A stretch of 64,000 nucleotides of DNA, from contig JAGOAU010000011.1 in the NCBI GenBank assembly GCA_017983755.1, positions 1 through 64,000 on the forward strand, in the 5' to 3' direction. The notes beneath the pieces were generated by a model. It was not told where the DNA came from. It did not search any database and saw only the letters and a program-made list of their open reading frames with translations. The position numbers and the translations under genes are program-made. This document shows, in pieces, positions 7,463-16,325 of this stretch; positions within the stretch are counted from its first letter, which is position 1, and the number at the start of each line of letters is the position of its first letter. This DNA comes from Azonexus sp. (lineage in GTDB: Bacteria; Pseudomonadota; Gammaproteobacteria; Burkholderiales; Rhodocyclaceae).

Positions 7463-9096
7463 CATTTGCGCGCCCGGGAAACCTGGCGCGACAGCGCGAT
7501 CAGCGGCAGCAGGCCGACCGCGACGATGGCCAGCGCCGCCGTCGATGCTTCGGCCAGGCGTTCGTCGGCGGCCAGCGTGTAGGTCTGCGTTGCGAGCGTA
7601 TCGAAGTTGAAGGGGCGCATGACCAGCGTCGCCGGCAATTCCTTCATGACATCGACGAAAACCAGCAGCCCGGCCGTAAACAGGCTGCCGCGCAGCATCG
7701 GCGCATGCACCCGGCGCAGCGTCGCGCCCTGGCCGAGGCCAAGACTGCGCGCGGCATCGTCCATGCTCGGTGTGATCTTGGCCAGACTCGATTCGACGGT
7801 ATGCAGCGCCACCGCCAGAAAGCGCACCAGATAGGCATAGATCAGCGCCGCGATGCCGCCGGTCAGCAACAAGCCGGGGTTGCCGCCGAACCACTGTTCC
7901 CACTGGCCGGCCAGCCAGTTGTCCAGGCGCGTCACTGGAATCAGCACGCCGACCGCGATGACCGCCCCCGGCACCGCGTAGCCAAGGCCGACCAGGCGGT
8001 TGAGGCCGGTCGCCAGCGCGCTTTTCGACAGGCGCGCGCCATAGGCCATCAGCAGCGCCAGCAAGACGCCGATACAGGCGGTGATGCCGGCCAGCACGAA
8101 ACTGTTGCGCGACAGCAGCAGGAAGCGCGCGCCGAACTGCGCATCGCCCTCCGCCAGCGCCATCTTGAGCAACAGCGTGGCCGGCAGTACGAACCCGAGC
8201 AGAAGTGGCACGACACAGGCAACGACCGCCAGCGCGGCGCCGATTCCGCCAAGGCGTGCTCCGGCCAGCGGACGATTTCGGCCGGTGGTGTTGTGGTAAC
8301 GAGCGCGGCCGCGCGAGACGCGCTCGACCATCAGCAGAAAGAGGACGAAGGAGAGCAACATGGCCGCCAGCTGCGCCGCGGCGACCCGGTCACCGAGCGA
8401 GAACCAGGCGCGGTAAATGCCGGTCGTGAAGGTATTGACCGCAAAATAGGCGACCGTGCCGTAGTCGGCCAGCGTTTCCATCAGGGCCAGTGCGATGCCG
8501 GCAGCAATGGCCGGGCGCGCCAGCGGCAGCGACACCGAAAAGAAGGCGCGCCACGGCCCCATGCCGAGCGTCCGCGCCGCCTCCAGCATGCCGCTCGCCC
8601 GTTCGAGGAAAGCCGCGCGTGCCAGCAGATAGACGTAGGGATAAAGCACGCAGACGAACATCAGTATCGCCCCCGGCAGCGTGCGAATATCAGGAAACCA
8701 GTAATCGCCGTGCTGCCAGCTGAAGGTTTCGCGCAATAACGTCTGTAGCGGGCCAACGAATTGCAGGAAGTCGGTATAGACGTAGGCCATGACGTAGGCC
8801 GGCATCGCCAGCGGCAGGACAAGCGCCCACTCGAAGAAGCGACGACCGGGAAAGTCGTGCATCGCCGTCAGCCAAGCGGTCGTCACACCGATCATCCCGA
8901 CCCCGAGACCAACCCCGAGGCACAGCCAGAGCGAGTTGAGGATGTATTCCGGCAACACCGTCTGGGCCAGATGCGACCAGGTCGCGCTGGTCCCGCCGAC
9001 GAAGATGTTGAGGCCGACGCTGGCCACCGGCAGCGCCGCCAGCAGGGCGACGAGCACGGCGATGGCAAGAAGCGGGGAATGATTGGCAGCGCGCAT
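7462..9096 (-). CDS. fbpB: Ferric iron ABC transporter permease (FbpB type, fused double domain)
   Basis: A 544-residue inner-membrane protein with two homologous permease halves of about six membrane segments each. The N-terminal half carries the EAARTLGMGPWRAFFSVSLPLARPAI coupling loop and the C-terminal half DAARSLGLGQGATLRRVHAPML, both EAA-like loops contacting the ATPase. That two-in-one layout is typical of FbpB/SfuB. It lies convergent to fbpA and on the opposite strand from fbpC, so the transporter is not one operon here. Upstream (about 9100-9120), TGCGAATTATAATCG is AT-rich and Fur-box-like but not convincing. Confidence 0.9.
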   Translation of the reverse strand: MRAANHSPLLAIAVLVALLAALPVASVGLNIFVGGTSATWSHLAQTVLPEYILNSLWLCLGVGLGVGMIGVTTAWLTAMHDFPGRRFFEWALVLPLAMPAYVMAYVYTDFLQFVGPLQTLLRETFSWQHGDYWFPDIRTLPGAILMFVCVLYPYVYLLARAAFLERASGMLEAARTLGMGPWRAFFSVSLPLARPAIAAGIALALMETLADYGTVAYFAVNTFTTGIYRAWFSLGDRVAAAQLAAMLLSFVLFLLMVERVSRGRARYHNTTGRNRPLAGARLGGIGAALAVVACVVPLLLGFVLPATLLLKMALAEGDAQFGARFLLLSRNSFVLAGITACIGVLLALLMAYGARLSKSALATGLNRLVGLGYAVPGAVIAVGVLIPVTRLDNWLAGQWEQWFGGNPGLLLTGGIAALIYAYLVRFLAVALHTVESSLAKITPSMDDAARSLGLGQGATLRRVHAPMLRGSLFTAGLLVFVDVMKELPATLVMRPFNFDTLATQTYTLAADERLAEASTAALAIVAVGLLPLIALSRQVSRARK

Positions 9097-9193
9097 GGCA
9101 GTGAATGCGAATTATAATCGACCGCCTTAGTTTCTCCCTCATCTGATGAGGGTTGCAGCCAATTCGGCTACCGGACAGCTACGCGAGTTACGG

Positions 9194-9583
9194 CTATTGC
9201 TCCGGGCTGCACACGTATTTGAACATGACGGAACCAATGCTGCCCGGTACTATCGGCGTCCACGAATCCTTCATTCGGCTGGCATCGATCACTTTCCCGT
9301 TGCCCATGTTCCCGGTATGAAATGACATGTAGAGGAATTTTCTGGCTTCCCGGGTGCAATCATATTCAACCTGGTTTTTCGAGGACAAATAGAACTTCCC
9401 CATAAGTTTCTCCGGGATACGGTTGTCATGCAATTCCCAGACCTGGACGACTTTCCCCTTCCTGCGAATGGTGTCGTTGTCGATGTAGGTCACCATCTGG
9501 GCATTTTCGCCGATCGCCAGCCAATCGGCCATGGCATCGCCGGCAATCAGGGGCAGCAGAAGGATCAATACGGCTTTGGTCAT
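9194..9583 (-). CDS. Secreted surface-adhesin protein E-like small protein
   Basis: About 129 residues with a signal peptide (MTKAVLILLLPLIAGDAMA). The mature part (DWLAIGENAQMVTYIDNDTIRRKGKVVQVW) resembles the surface-adhesin protein E fold found in many betaproteobacteria. In these proteins a one-domain beta sandwich is typical and the function is mostly unknown. Two cysteines (in YDCTREA and KYVCSPEQ) could form a disulfide. The start is uncertain: ATG 9583 fits the signal peptide, while ATG 9604 would add seven residues. It stands alone between fbpB and the divergent fbpC, so a link to iron is not shown. Confidence 0.6.
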   Translation of the reverse strand: MTKAVLILLLPLIAGDAMADWLAIGENAQMVTYIDNDTIRRKGKVVQVWELHDNRIPEKLMGKFYLSSKNQVEYDCTREARKFLYMSFHTGNMGNGKVIDASRMKDSWTPIVPGSIGSVMFKYVCSPEQ

Positions 9584-9824
9584 GGCGTAAAGTATGCCAC
9601 TCACTGTCGAAGGTTGTGCGTTTTGAAGACAGATAATCTTGGCTCAGGTTGTTGCCGGGTCGTTCAGCCATGCTCCTGACCGGAAACCCGGTTGACTGCA
9701 GTTCGTCGGCAGAGCTGTCGTCGCCCTCAAAAAAACATCCAACATATTGATTAATAACCAGGTTGTCTCACACCCGCCATGCGAACCAAGCCATGGCAAT
9801 GAGCCTCATATATACTCGACCACC

Positions 9825-10973
9825 ATGTCCCAACTTGAACTAATTGGCGTCGTCCAGCGTTACGGCAATCATACCGTGGTCGATGGTGTCGACTTCCGCC
9901 TCGAAAGCGGCCAGATCGCCTGCCTGCTGGGCCCTTCCGGTTGTGGCAAGACCACCCTGCTGCGCTGCATTGCCGGCTTTGAGGAAATCGCCGGTGGCGA
10001 GATCCGCCTGCATGACAAGGTGGTCAGCAGCGCCGGCCACCGCCTGGCCCCCGAGAAGCGGCGCATCGGCATGGTCTTCCAGGATTACGCCCTCTTTCCG
10101 CACCTGACGGTGGAAGAAAACGTCGCCTTCGGCCTCGGCCGCAGCCCGCAGGAAGACAGCCACCTGCGCGTCCGCCAGCTGCTCGCCACGGTCGGCCTGC
10201 ATGGCCAGGGCAACAAGTATCCGCACGAACTCTCCGGCGGCCAGCAGCAGCGCGTCGCGCTGGCCCGCGCCCTGGCGCCGCGCCCCGAACTGATCCTGCT
10301 CGACGAGCCGTTCTCCAACCTCGACGTCGGCCTGCGCGAGCGGCTTTCGGTCGAGGTGCGCGAAATCCTCAAGCGCGAGGGGTCGACCGCAGTCATGGTG
10401 ACGCACGACCAGCACGAGGCTTTCGCCATGGCCGACGAGATAGGCATCATGTACGAAGGCCGCATCCAGCAGTGGGACGTCCCATACAACCTCTATCATC
10501 GTCCGGCCAACCGCTTCGTCGCCGACTTCATCGGCCAGGGCGTGCTGATCGCCGGCGTCGTCGGGCCGAACAACAGCGTGCGCATGGAACTCGGCACCCT
10601 GATTTCCGACACGCCGGTCGAATGCCACGAGACCTGCACCGACTGCGACAGCGGCTGCCGCGTCGACATCCTGCTGCGGCCCGACGACATCGTCCATGAC
10701 GACAGCAGCGAGGTGCAGGCCGAAGTGCTGCACAAGGCCTTCCGCGGCGCCGACATCCTCTACACCCTGCGCCTGGCCAGCGGCACCGAGGTGTTGTCGC
10801 TGGTGCCCTCGCACCACAACCACGCCATCGGCGAAAAGATCGGCATCCGGCTCGACGCCGACCACGTCATCGCCTTCAAGAAGCACGAAGAATGCGACGA
10901 CCCCGAGTGCGAGATCAAGCTGGAGCAGCACGCCAGGCCGGTTACCTGGCTGACTGAAGAACGCACCCGCTGA
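9825..10973 (+). CDS. fbpC: Ferric iron ABC transporter ATP-binding protein (FbpC type) with cysteine-rich C-terminus
   Basis: A 382-residue ABC ATPase. Walker A is GPSGCGKTTL, Q-loop VFQDYALFPH, signature [15 protein letters not shown], Walker B LILLDEPFSNLD and the switch histidine is in VTHDQHEAFAMAD. A C-terminal regulatory (TOBE-like) domain follows. That region carries two unusual clusters, CHETCTDCDSGC near residue 265 and HEECDDPECE near residue 360, which could bind a metal and sense iron (inference). I start at ATG 9825 (MSQLELIGV); the longer frame from 9747 has no family-like residues. It should energise FbpB. It is followed closely by aat. Confidence 0.9.
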   Translation: MSQLELIGVVQRYGNHTVVDGVDFRLESGQIACLLGPSGCGKTTLLRCIAGFEEIAGGEIRLHDKVVSSAGHRLAPEKRRIGMVFQDYALFPHLTVEENVAFGLGRSPQEDSHLRVRQLLATVGLHGQGNKYPHELSGGQQQRVALARALAPRPELILLDEPFSNLDVGLRERLSVEVREILKREGSTAVMVTHDQHEAFAMADEIGIMYEGRIQQWDVPYNLYHRPANRFVADFIGQGVLIAGVVGPNNSVRMELGTLISDTPVECHETCTDCDSGCRVDILLRPDDIVHDDSSEVQAEVLHKAFRGADILYTLRLASGTEVLSLVPSHHNHAIGEKIGIRLDADHVIAFKKHEECDDPECEIKLEQHARPVTWLTEERTR

Positions 10974-10987
10974 CCCAGCCGCGCGCC

Positions 10988-11692
10988 ATGATCCCGTTCC
11001 TCGGCCTGCTCGACCCCTTTCCGCCGGTCGAGACGACCCGCGCGGACATGGGCGGGCTGCTCGCCATCGGCAGCGACCTGTCCACGGCACGCCTGCTCGA
11101 CGCCTACCTGAACGGCATCTTCCCGTGGGGAACGGTCGAGGGCTATCCGCTGTGGTACAGCCCGGACCCGCGCATGGTCCTGTTTCCCGAAGAACTCCGC
11201 CTCACCCGCTCGCTGCGCCAAACCCTGCGCGCGCGCAATTACGAGGTGCGTTTCGACCACGACTTCCCGGCCGTCATCGCCGGCTGCGCCGCGACGCCGC
11301 GCCCCGGCCAGGATGGCACCTGGATCGGCCAGGAGCTGATGGACGCCTACATCCGCCTGCATGAACTCGGCTGGGCCCATTCGGTCGAAGTTTACGTAGA
11401 AGGCGATCTGACTGGCGGCTTGTACGGCTTGGCGATCGGCCGCATGTTTTATGGGGAATCGATGTTCTCGCGCCGCAGCAACGTTTCGAAGATCGCCTTC
11501 GCCCATCTGGTTCGCTATCTTCGCGCCCACGATTTCGGCATGATCGATTGCCAGATGCGCACCGAACACCTTGCCTCGCTCGGCGGCCGCGAGATACCCC
11601 GCCGCGACTTTCTCGCCCGTCTGCGCGAACTGACCCGCAGCTCGCACCCGCGTCAGCGGTGGACGAGCGATGGCCTCGATGTGAACTGGTAG
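10988..11692 (+). CDS. aat: Leucyl/phenylalanyl-tRNA--protein transferase
   Basis: A cytoplasmic enzyme of the N-degron pathway. It transfers Leu or Phe from tRNA to proteins with N-terminal Lys or Arg, marking them for ClpS/ClpAP. At 234 residues it has normal length, with family blocks [40 protein letters not shown] and [20 protein letters not shown]. It starts 14 bp after fbpC and is followed after 2 bp by bpt, so the two transferases are surely co-transcribed. Confidence 0.95.
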   Translation: MIPFLGLLDPFPPVETTRADMGGLLAIGSDLSTARLLDAYLNGIFPWGTVEGYPLWYSPDPRMVLFPEELRLTRSLRQTLRARNYEVRFDHDFPAVIAGCAATPRPGQDGTWIGQELMDAYIRLHELGWAHSVEVYVEGDLTGGLYGLAIGRMFYGESMFSRRSNVSKIAFAHLVRYLRAHDFGMIDCQMRTEHLASLGGREIPRRDFLARLRELTRSSHPRQRWTSDGLDVNW

Positions 11693-11694
11693 CC

Positions 11695-12441
11695 ATGGCA
11701 CTTCCCGACGATTCCGCCCTGCCTTTTTCGCTGCTCCAGTTCTACGCGACCTCGCCCTATCCGTGCAGCTACCTGCCGGACCGCGAGGCGCGCTCGCAGG
11801 TGGCGACGCCGACCCACCTGATCGACGCCCAGGTCTACAGCACCCTCGTCCGCCACGGCTTCCGGCGCAGCGGCGCCTTCACCTACCGGCCGCGCTGCGA
11901 CACCTGCCACGCCTGCATCCCGGTGCGCCTGCCGGCCGCCGAACTGCGCCCCAGCCGCACCCAGCGCCGCGCCCTCAAACGCCACGCCGGGCTGACTGTC
12001 CGCGAATTGCCGCTGGCCTTCTTCGCGGAACACTACGACCTGTACATCCGCTACCAGAATGCACGCCACGCTGGCGGCGGCATGGACGAGGACAGCCACG
12101 AGCAATACGGCCACTTCCTGCTGCAGAGCCGGGTCGACACGCGGCTGATCGAGTTCTCGGAGGGCGACGCGGTACGCATGGTCAGCATCGTCGACGTGCT
12201 GGAAGATGGCCTCTCCTCAGTCTACACCTTCTTCGACCCCGACCTGCCAGACGCCAGCTTCGGCACCTACAACATCCTCTGGCAGGCCGCGCAGTGCGTC
12301 GCCCTCGGCCTGCCCTACCTCTACCTCGGCTACTGGATCGCCGACAGCCGCAAGATGGCCTACAAGTCACGCTTCCGGCCCATCGAAGGATTGATCGACG
12401 GCCAGTGGCAACCCCTTCCGCTCACCGATACCCCCCCATGA
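11695..12441 (+). CDS. bpt: Aspartate/glutamate leucyltransferase (Bpt, bacterial Ate1 homologue)
   Basis: A 248-residue enzyme that transfers Leu to proteins with N-terminal Asp or Glu, complementing Aat in the N-degron pathway. Family marks are [15 protein letters not shown] near the N-terminus, the cysteine cluster [11 protein letters not shown], the YIRYQNARH segment and [20 protein letters not shown] near the end. I start at ATG 11695, two bases past the aat stop; the frame extends further upstream but only as aat antiphase sequence. The stop overlaps the next gene's ATG. Confidence 0.93.
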   Translation: MALPDDSALPFSLLQFYATSPYPCSYLPDREARSQVATPTHLIDAQVYSTLVRHGFRRSGAFTYRPRCDTCHACIPVRLPAAELRPSRTQRRALKRHAGLTVRELPLAFFAEHYDLYIRYQNARHAGGGMDEDSHEQYGHFLLQSRVDTRLIEFSEGDAVRMVSIVDVLEDGLSSVYTFFDPDLPDASFGTYNILWQAAQCVALGLPYLYLGYWIADSRKMAYKSRFRPIEGLIDGQWQPLPLTDTPP

Positions 12442-13121
12442 ACCTGCGCCTGCCCGCCCTGCTCTGCCTCGCCTTCTGCTCGCTCGCCCACGCCGAGGGC
12501 GAACGCCTGACCTACACCTGCGACGACGGCACCCGCTTCGAGGTGGCATTTTCGGCCGACAACGACGGTCGACCGCAAGCAAGCCTCGGTTTCGCCGGGC
12601 GCGAGATCATCCTGCCGCAAGTCGTGGCCGCCTCCGGCGCATCGTACCGAAGCGGCGATGTCGCGCTGCACACCAAGGAAGAGAAGGCCCTGTTCAGCGA
12701 CGGCAAAAGCCGGCTCCGCAGCTGCATTGTGGCCGACAGCGCAGCAGCAACAGACCGGCCGGCCGCGCCGAGCGCTTTCGTTGATATCGGCGGCAGCGTC
12801 ACCTGGCAGGCCACCAGCCCCCTGCCACCCGATGCCGTACTGATCATCCGCGTCCAGGACACCGCGCGGGCCGACGCGCCGGCCCTGACGCTGGCGGACC
12901 AGCGCCTCGATCCCGGCGGACGTCAGGTGCCCATTCCATTCAGGCTCACCATCGACCGCGACCTGATCGGAAAAAACGCGCAGATTACCATCGCCGCCCG
13001 CATCGAGCGCAAGGGCAAACTGCTGTTCATCAGCGACTCCATCCATCGGGCCTTCAGCGACGGCCAGCCGCGCCAGGTCGACATCAAGCTGGTTCCGGTC
13101 GGCGGCGCCAAAGCGCCCTGA
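12438..13121 (+). CDS. Periplasmic MliC-like plus YbaY-like two-domain protein
   Basis: A 227-residue protein with signal peptide ([19 protein letters not shown]). Residues about 24-100 look like the MliC/lysozyme-inhibitor fold ([34 protein letters not shown]), although the usual lipobox cysteine is absent. Residues about 115-220 match the YbaY/YscW type ([22 protein letters not shown], later [13 protein letters not shown]). The first domain would bind c-type lysozyme or have drifted. The second is of unclear function. ATG overlaps the bpt stop (ATGA), indicating translational coupling. One dispersed motif lies within the MliC part (core 12568). Confidence 0.7.
   Translation: MNLRLPALLCLAFCSLAHAEGERLTYTCDDGTRFEVAFSADNDGRPQASLGFAGREIILPQVVAASGASYRSGDVALHTKEEKALFSDGKSRLRSCIVADSAAATDRPAAPSAFVDIGGSVTWQATSPLPPDAVLIIRVQDTARADAPALTLADQRLDPGGRQVPIPFRLTIDRDLIGKNAQITIAARIERKGKLLFISDSIHRAFSDGQPRQVDIKLVPVGGAKAP
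12545..12578 (-). repeat. Dispersed motif copy (in the MliC-YbaY gene)
   Basis: Core GTCGACCGCAA at 12568-12578, preceded by GGCATTTTCGGCC. Inside the MliC domain coding region. Confidence 0.6.
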
Positions 13122-13130
13122 CCGGGGCGG

Positions 13131-13144
13131 TTGCGCTGGATCAA
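13131..13144 (+). promoter_or_regulatory. Possible FNR/DNR-type box upstream of nnrS
   Basis: TTGCGCTGGATCAA fits the FNR-family dyad (TTGAT-N4-ATCAA) well on the right half and at the TTG of the left. A -10-like TAGAAT follows at 13193-13198. NnrS genes are commonly controlled by NO- or oxygen-responsive FNR-family regulators. Confidence 0.5.
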
Positions 13145-13205
13145 AGCCCGGTGCCAGCGCGCCGTGCGACAGTTCGCTCCCCCGAATCAGATTAGAATCC
13201 CGCCC

Positions 13206-14369
13206 GTGCTCTCTCCCGCCCATCCCCTCTGGCTCGTCGGCTTCCGGCCCTTCTTCGCCCTTGCCTGCCTCGCCGGACTCAGCCTGCCGATCGCCTGGAT
13301 CCTCATCTTCAAGGGCGTCCTGCCGGCCCCGGCACAGCCTTTCTCGGCGGTCCAGTGGCATGCCCACGAAATGTTCTTCGGCTTCGGCTGGGCGGTGCTC
13401 GGCGGCTTTCTGCTGACCTCGACCAAGAACTGGGTCGGCGTTCGTGGCTATCACGGCGCCACGCTGATGTACCTCGCCGCCGCCTGGCTCGTCGAACGCG
13501 TCGGCATGAGCTTCGGTGCCGGCTGGCCGCGGCCGCTCTTCCTGCTGAGCAACAACCTCTTTCTGTGCAGCATCGTCGTCCTGCTGCTCGCCACGCTGAT
13601 CCGTAACCGCGACAAGGACAGCTACCGCCGCGACAACATTTTCTTCCTCATCGTCCTGCCACTGTTCTGGATCGCCAAGACGCTGCTCCTTTCGCCCGAG
13701 CATTTCAACCTGGGCTGGAGCATGACCCTCGGCATCTTCCGCGTCGCCTTCCTCGTCATGCTCGAACGCACGCTCAGCCAGTTCATGCGCGGCGCCTTCC
13801 AGGTCGACATCCTGCGCCGGCCGGCGCTCGACCTCGCCATCAAGGCGCTCGCCATCGTCCTCGTGTTCACCGCCCTGCTCCCCGCCGCGCTGGCGCATGC
13901 CCTCGAACTCCTGCTCGCCACCCTGCTCCTCGGCCGCTTCGTTTTCTGGCATCCGCTCAAGGGCTTCCGCCGGCTCGACATCGGCATCATGTACCTCGGC
14001 TACCTGGCCATCGTCGCGCAACTGGCGATCGACGCCCTGCCGCCGCCCGGCGCCACCGGCTGGGTCGGCACCGTCGCCGTCCACGTATTCACCTTCGGCG
14101 CCATGGGCCTCGTCATTCCGGCCATGATCATCCGCATCGCCAACGGCCACACCGGGCGCAAGGTCATCTTCGGCAAGCTGGAAAAAGCCGTCCTGTGGAT
14201 CATGATCCTCGCCTTCTTCCTGCGCCTCGTCGGCCCGCAGATCGTTCCCGGCGCCTACCTGCGCTGGCTCGACCTCGCCGCCGCCTGCTGGTTCGCCGCC
14301 TTCGGGCTGCTCGCCTGGCGCTACATCCCCCAACTCGCGCAGCCGCGCATCGATGGCCGCGAACACTGA
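13206..14369 (+). CDS. nnrS: NnrS family membrane heme-copper protein
   Basis: A roughly 387-residue polytopic membrane protein with about 12 hydrophobic segments. NnrS hallmarks are LWLVGFRPFFALACLAG at the start, VQWHAHEMFFGFGWAVLGGFLLTSTKNW and HVFTFGAMGLVIPAMIIRIANGHTGRK. Conserved histidines in HAHEM and HVFTFGAMG are thought to bind heme/copper. NnrS proteins relieve nitric-oxide stress in denitrifiers. The start is ambiguous: GTG 13206 gives the family-like N-terminus and fits a -10 at 13193, whereas 13131 would place the FNR-like box inside the gene. The end overlaps the next ORF by 17 bp. Confidence 0.85.
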   Translation: MLSPAHPLWLVGFRPFFALACLAGLSLPIAWILIFKGVLPAPAQPFSAVQWHAHEMFFGFGWAVLGGFLLTSTKNWVGVRGYHGATLMYLAAAWLVERVGMSFGAGWPRPLFLLSNNLFLCSIVVLLLATLIRNRDKDSYRRDNIFFLIVLPLFWIAKTLLLSPEHFNLGWSMTLGIFRVAFLVMLERTLSQFMRGAFQVDILRRPALDLAIKALAIVLVFTALLPAALAHALELLLATLLLGRFVFWHPLKGFRRLDIGIMYLGYLAIVAQLAIDALPPPGATGWVGTVAVHVFTFGAMGLVIPAMIIRIANGHTGRKVIFGKLEKAVLWIMILAFFLRLVGPQIVPGAYLRWLDLAAACWFAAFGLLAWRYIPQLAQPRIDGREH

Positions 14370-14757
14370 GCATAGCCGGCCGGCCATCGTCGCCCTCCTC
14401 GCCTCGCTGGCGCTGCCCGCGCACGCCGCCAGCGTCGCCTGCCACCTCACCTACGGCGGCGAAACTCGCATCGTCGAGGCAGCGCCGGTCGCCGACCCCT
14501 ACACGGCGCCCACCGTCTCGATCGGCTCCTATTTCCGCTTCCGCGTCGTCTTCCGCGACCAGCCTGCCGACCTGGCCGGCATCAAGCTTTATGCCTACGC
14601 CGACCGCGACGAAGGCCCGGCCATCATCCATCAGGCCACTTATCCCTATCCGCCGCCACCGGCTGCGGTCCACGGCTTTTCCGGGCTCAATTTCGTCTAC
14701 GAACCATTGCGCGACGGCGAACTGCAATACTGGTGCGAACTGAAGGGCGCACCATGA
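14353..14757 (+). CDS. Hypothetical secreted protein
   Basis: A 134-residue protein with a signal-peptide-like start (RPAIVALLASLALPAHAASV). It has two cysteines (ACHLTYG and YWCELKG) that could pair, and a mature beta-rich sequence including YPYPPPPAAVHGFSGLNFVYEPL. I do not recognise the family. It overlaps nnrS by 17 bp upstream and capA by 4 bp downstream, so the three genes are translationally coupled. The position suggests a periplasmic accessory of either neighbour, but nothing in the sequence says which. Confidence 0.65.
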   Translation: MAANTEHSRPAIVALLASLALPAHAASVACHLTYGGETRIVEAAPVADPYTAPTVSIGSYFRFRVVFRDQPADLAGIKLYAYADRDEGPAIIHQATYPYPPPPAAVHGFSGLNFVYEPLRDGELQYWCELKGAP

Positions 14758-15734
14758 AAATGGGCACTTTCTGGCGGTCGACCGCAACCGTCGTCCTTTT
14801 CTGCCTCGCCACCGCCGCAGCACGCGCCGAACCCGTCACCCTCGTCTTCGCCGGCGACATCATGCTCGACGACGGCCCCGGCCGAACCATCGCCAGCGGC
14901 GGTGACCCGCTCGCCCCCTTCGCCGCCCTCCTCGCCGAAGCCGACTATCGCATCGGCAACCTCGAATGCCCGATCGCCAGCAGCGGCCAGGCGCACGCCG
15001 GCAAGATCGCCACCTTCCGCGCCGACCCGCGAGTTGTATCGGTGCTGCCCGGCCGCTTCGACGCCGTCTCGCTCGCCAACAACCATTCCGGCGACTACGG
15101 CCACGACGCCTTCAACGAAACCATGCAGCACCTCGCCAACGCCGGCATCGCGCATTTCGGCGGCGGCCGCAACCTCGCCGAAGCGCACCAGCCGCTATGG
15201 ATCGAAAGGAAGGGCCTGAAGATCGCCGTCCTCGGCTACAACGAATTCAAGCCGCGCGCCTTCGAAGCCGGCCCCGACTGGCCCGGCGTCGCCTGGAGCG
15301 AGGACGACCACGTTATCGCCGACATCCGCGCCGCCAAGGCGGCCGGCGCCGATCTCGTCATCCCCTTCATGCATTGGGGCTGGGAAAAGGAAACGCAGCC
15401 GGGCGAACGCCAGAAAAGCCTCGCCCGGAAAATGATCGACGAAGGCGCCGCCCTCGTCGTCGGCAGCCACCCGCACGTCACCCAGGGTGCCGAAATCTAC
15501 AAGGGCAAGCCCATCGTCTATAGCCTCGGCAACTTCGTCTTCGACGGTTTCGATTACCCGGAAGCCCAGCGCGGCTGGCTGCTGCGCCTCAAGCTTGATA
15601 AATCGGGCGTCGTCTTCTGGGAAACCCTGGCCGCGCAACTGGACGATGCCGGCACGCCGTGGCCAGTTCCCGGCGCCTTCAGGCCCTGTGGGAGGGGTGG
15701 AGACGCGGTAATTTCGGAGTGCCAGAACCCTTGA
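14754..15734 (+). CDS. CapA-family (PGA_cap) metallophosphatase-like secreted protein
   Basis: A 326-residue protein with a signal peptide (ending AAARAEP). The calcineurin-like CapA fold is shown by VTLVFAGDIMLDDGPG, YRIGNLECPIASSG, VSLANNHSGDYGHDAF and VVGSHPHVTQGAEIYKGKPIVYSLGNFVF. Members take part in poly-gamma-glutamate or capsule synthesis, or act as periplasmic phosphoesterases; no capBC genes are present, so capsule synthesis is not implied. The ATG overlaps the upstream stop (ATGA). The signal-peptide coding region contains a complete dispersed motif (core 14777), so the leader peptide itself is partly built from it. Confidence 0.82.
   Translation: MKMGTFWRSTATVVLFCLATAAARAEPVTLVFAGDIMLDDGPGRTIASGGDPLAPFAALLAEADYRIGNLECPIASSGQAHAGKIATFRADPRVVSVLPGRFDAVSLANNHSGDYGHDAFNETMQHLANAGIAHFGGGRNLAEAHQPLWIERKGLKIAVLGYNEFKPRAFEAGPDWPGVAWSEDDHVIADIRAAKAAGADLVIPFMHWGWEKETQPGERQKSLARKMIDEGAALVVGSHPHVTQGAEIYKGKPIVYSLGNFVFDGFDYPEAQRGWLLRLKLDKSGVVFWETLAAQLDDAGTPWPVPGAFRPCGRGGDAVISECQNP
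14757..14787 (-). repeat. Dispersed motif copy (in the capA signal-peptide region)
   Basis: AAAATGGGCACTTTC followed by core GTCGACCGCAA at 14777-14787. It begins at codon 2 of the gene. One of the fullest copies. Confidence 0.75.
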
Positions 15735-15757
15735 GCAAGTGCGTGGATTGAGCCTGT

Positions 15758-16036
15758 TTACTTGCTCGCCCGCTGCTCGAACCCGATAAACTGGCCTTCG
15801 CCGACGGCGATGTTGACGCGCTCCACCCGCGCATGCGTTGGCCCACGTTGAGCCCAGGCGATGAGGCTGAGCACCGCCTGTTCGTCGCCGCTGGCCACGG
15901 CTTCGACACTGCCGTCGCGGCGGTTGCGCACCCAGCCGTTAACGCCGAGCAGCCTTGCCTGTTCGGCCATCGAGGCGCGGTAGCAGACGCCCTGAACGAG
16001 GCCTTCGATGATGAGATGACGTGTGACATGCGCCAT
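15758..16036 (-). CDS. acyP: Acylphosphatase
   Basis: A 92-residue cytoplasmic enzyme hydrolysing carboxyl-phosphate bonds such as acetyl phosphate or carbamoyl phosphate. The family signature [12 protein letters not shown] holds catalytic Arg20, and [14 protein letters not shown] holds catalytic Asn38. Start ATG 16036 ([12 protein letters not shown]) has a strong GGAGG ribosome binding site, better than the in-frame ATG at 16072. It is convergent with capA, with only about 23 bp between the stops. Confidence 0.92.
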   Translation of the reverse strand: MAHVTRHLIIEGLVQGVCYRASMAEQARLLGVNGWVRNRRDGSVEAVASGDEQAVLSLIAWAQRGPTHARVERVNIAVGEGQFIGFEQRASK

Positions 16037-16136
16037 ATAGACCTCCGTTCCGGTTCGCTCGGGATGTGCCAAGCTTAAACGAGGTCAGCGCAGATTTCCC
16101 GCTGCGCGGGAGAATCCTTCGGTGACGATTGCCGCG

Positions 16137-16325
16137 TTAGCGCTCGCGCATCGTCGCCGGCAGAGCGGTGCTCTTGTCGCGGCCCCAGAGATCGAGCGGT
16201 TCGCCGACCGAGCGGCGCAGGACTTCGCGGGCCTTGGTTGCGGTGACCGGCTCGCTGAACGAAATGAGTTGGGCGAATGTTTGTCCGGTCAGGCGGTATA
16301 ACCACGTTCGGCGTTTGACGATCAT
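16137..16325 (-). CDS. Small hypothetical protein
   Basis: A 62-residue basic protein (MIVKRRTWLYRLTGQTFAQL, later LWGRDKSTALPATMRER) with no signal peptide or membrane segment. A GAGGG ribosome binding site sits a proper distance before ATG 16325. I recognise no domain. It lies between acyP and the macB-like gene, on the same strand as both. Confidence 0.5.
   Translation of the reverse strand: MIVKRRTWLYRLTGQTFAQLISFSEPVTATKAREVLRRSVGEPLDLWGRDKSTALPATMRER

Noticed and set aside
7435..8739. 434-codon open frame opposite fbpB
   Set aside because: It is a shadow of the permease gene; the translation is R/Q/H-rich with no fold.
9100..9120. Fur box before fbpB
   Set aside because: TGCGAATTATAATCG is AT-rich but matches the dyad poorly, so it is not listed as a feature.
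10382..10392. GTCGACCGCAG in fbpC, and GTTGACTGCAG at 9691
   Set aside because: The core matches or nearly matches, but the second arm is absent. Kept out of the count.
12360..14450. Very long open frame on the minus strand (696 codons) across bpt, MliC-YbaY and nnrS
   Set aside because: It is antisense to three well-recognised genes. Its composition (D, E, G, A, Q and R rich with no domain) is the usual shadow of GC-rich code.
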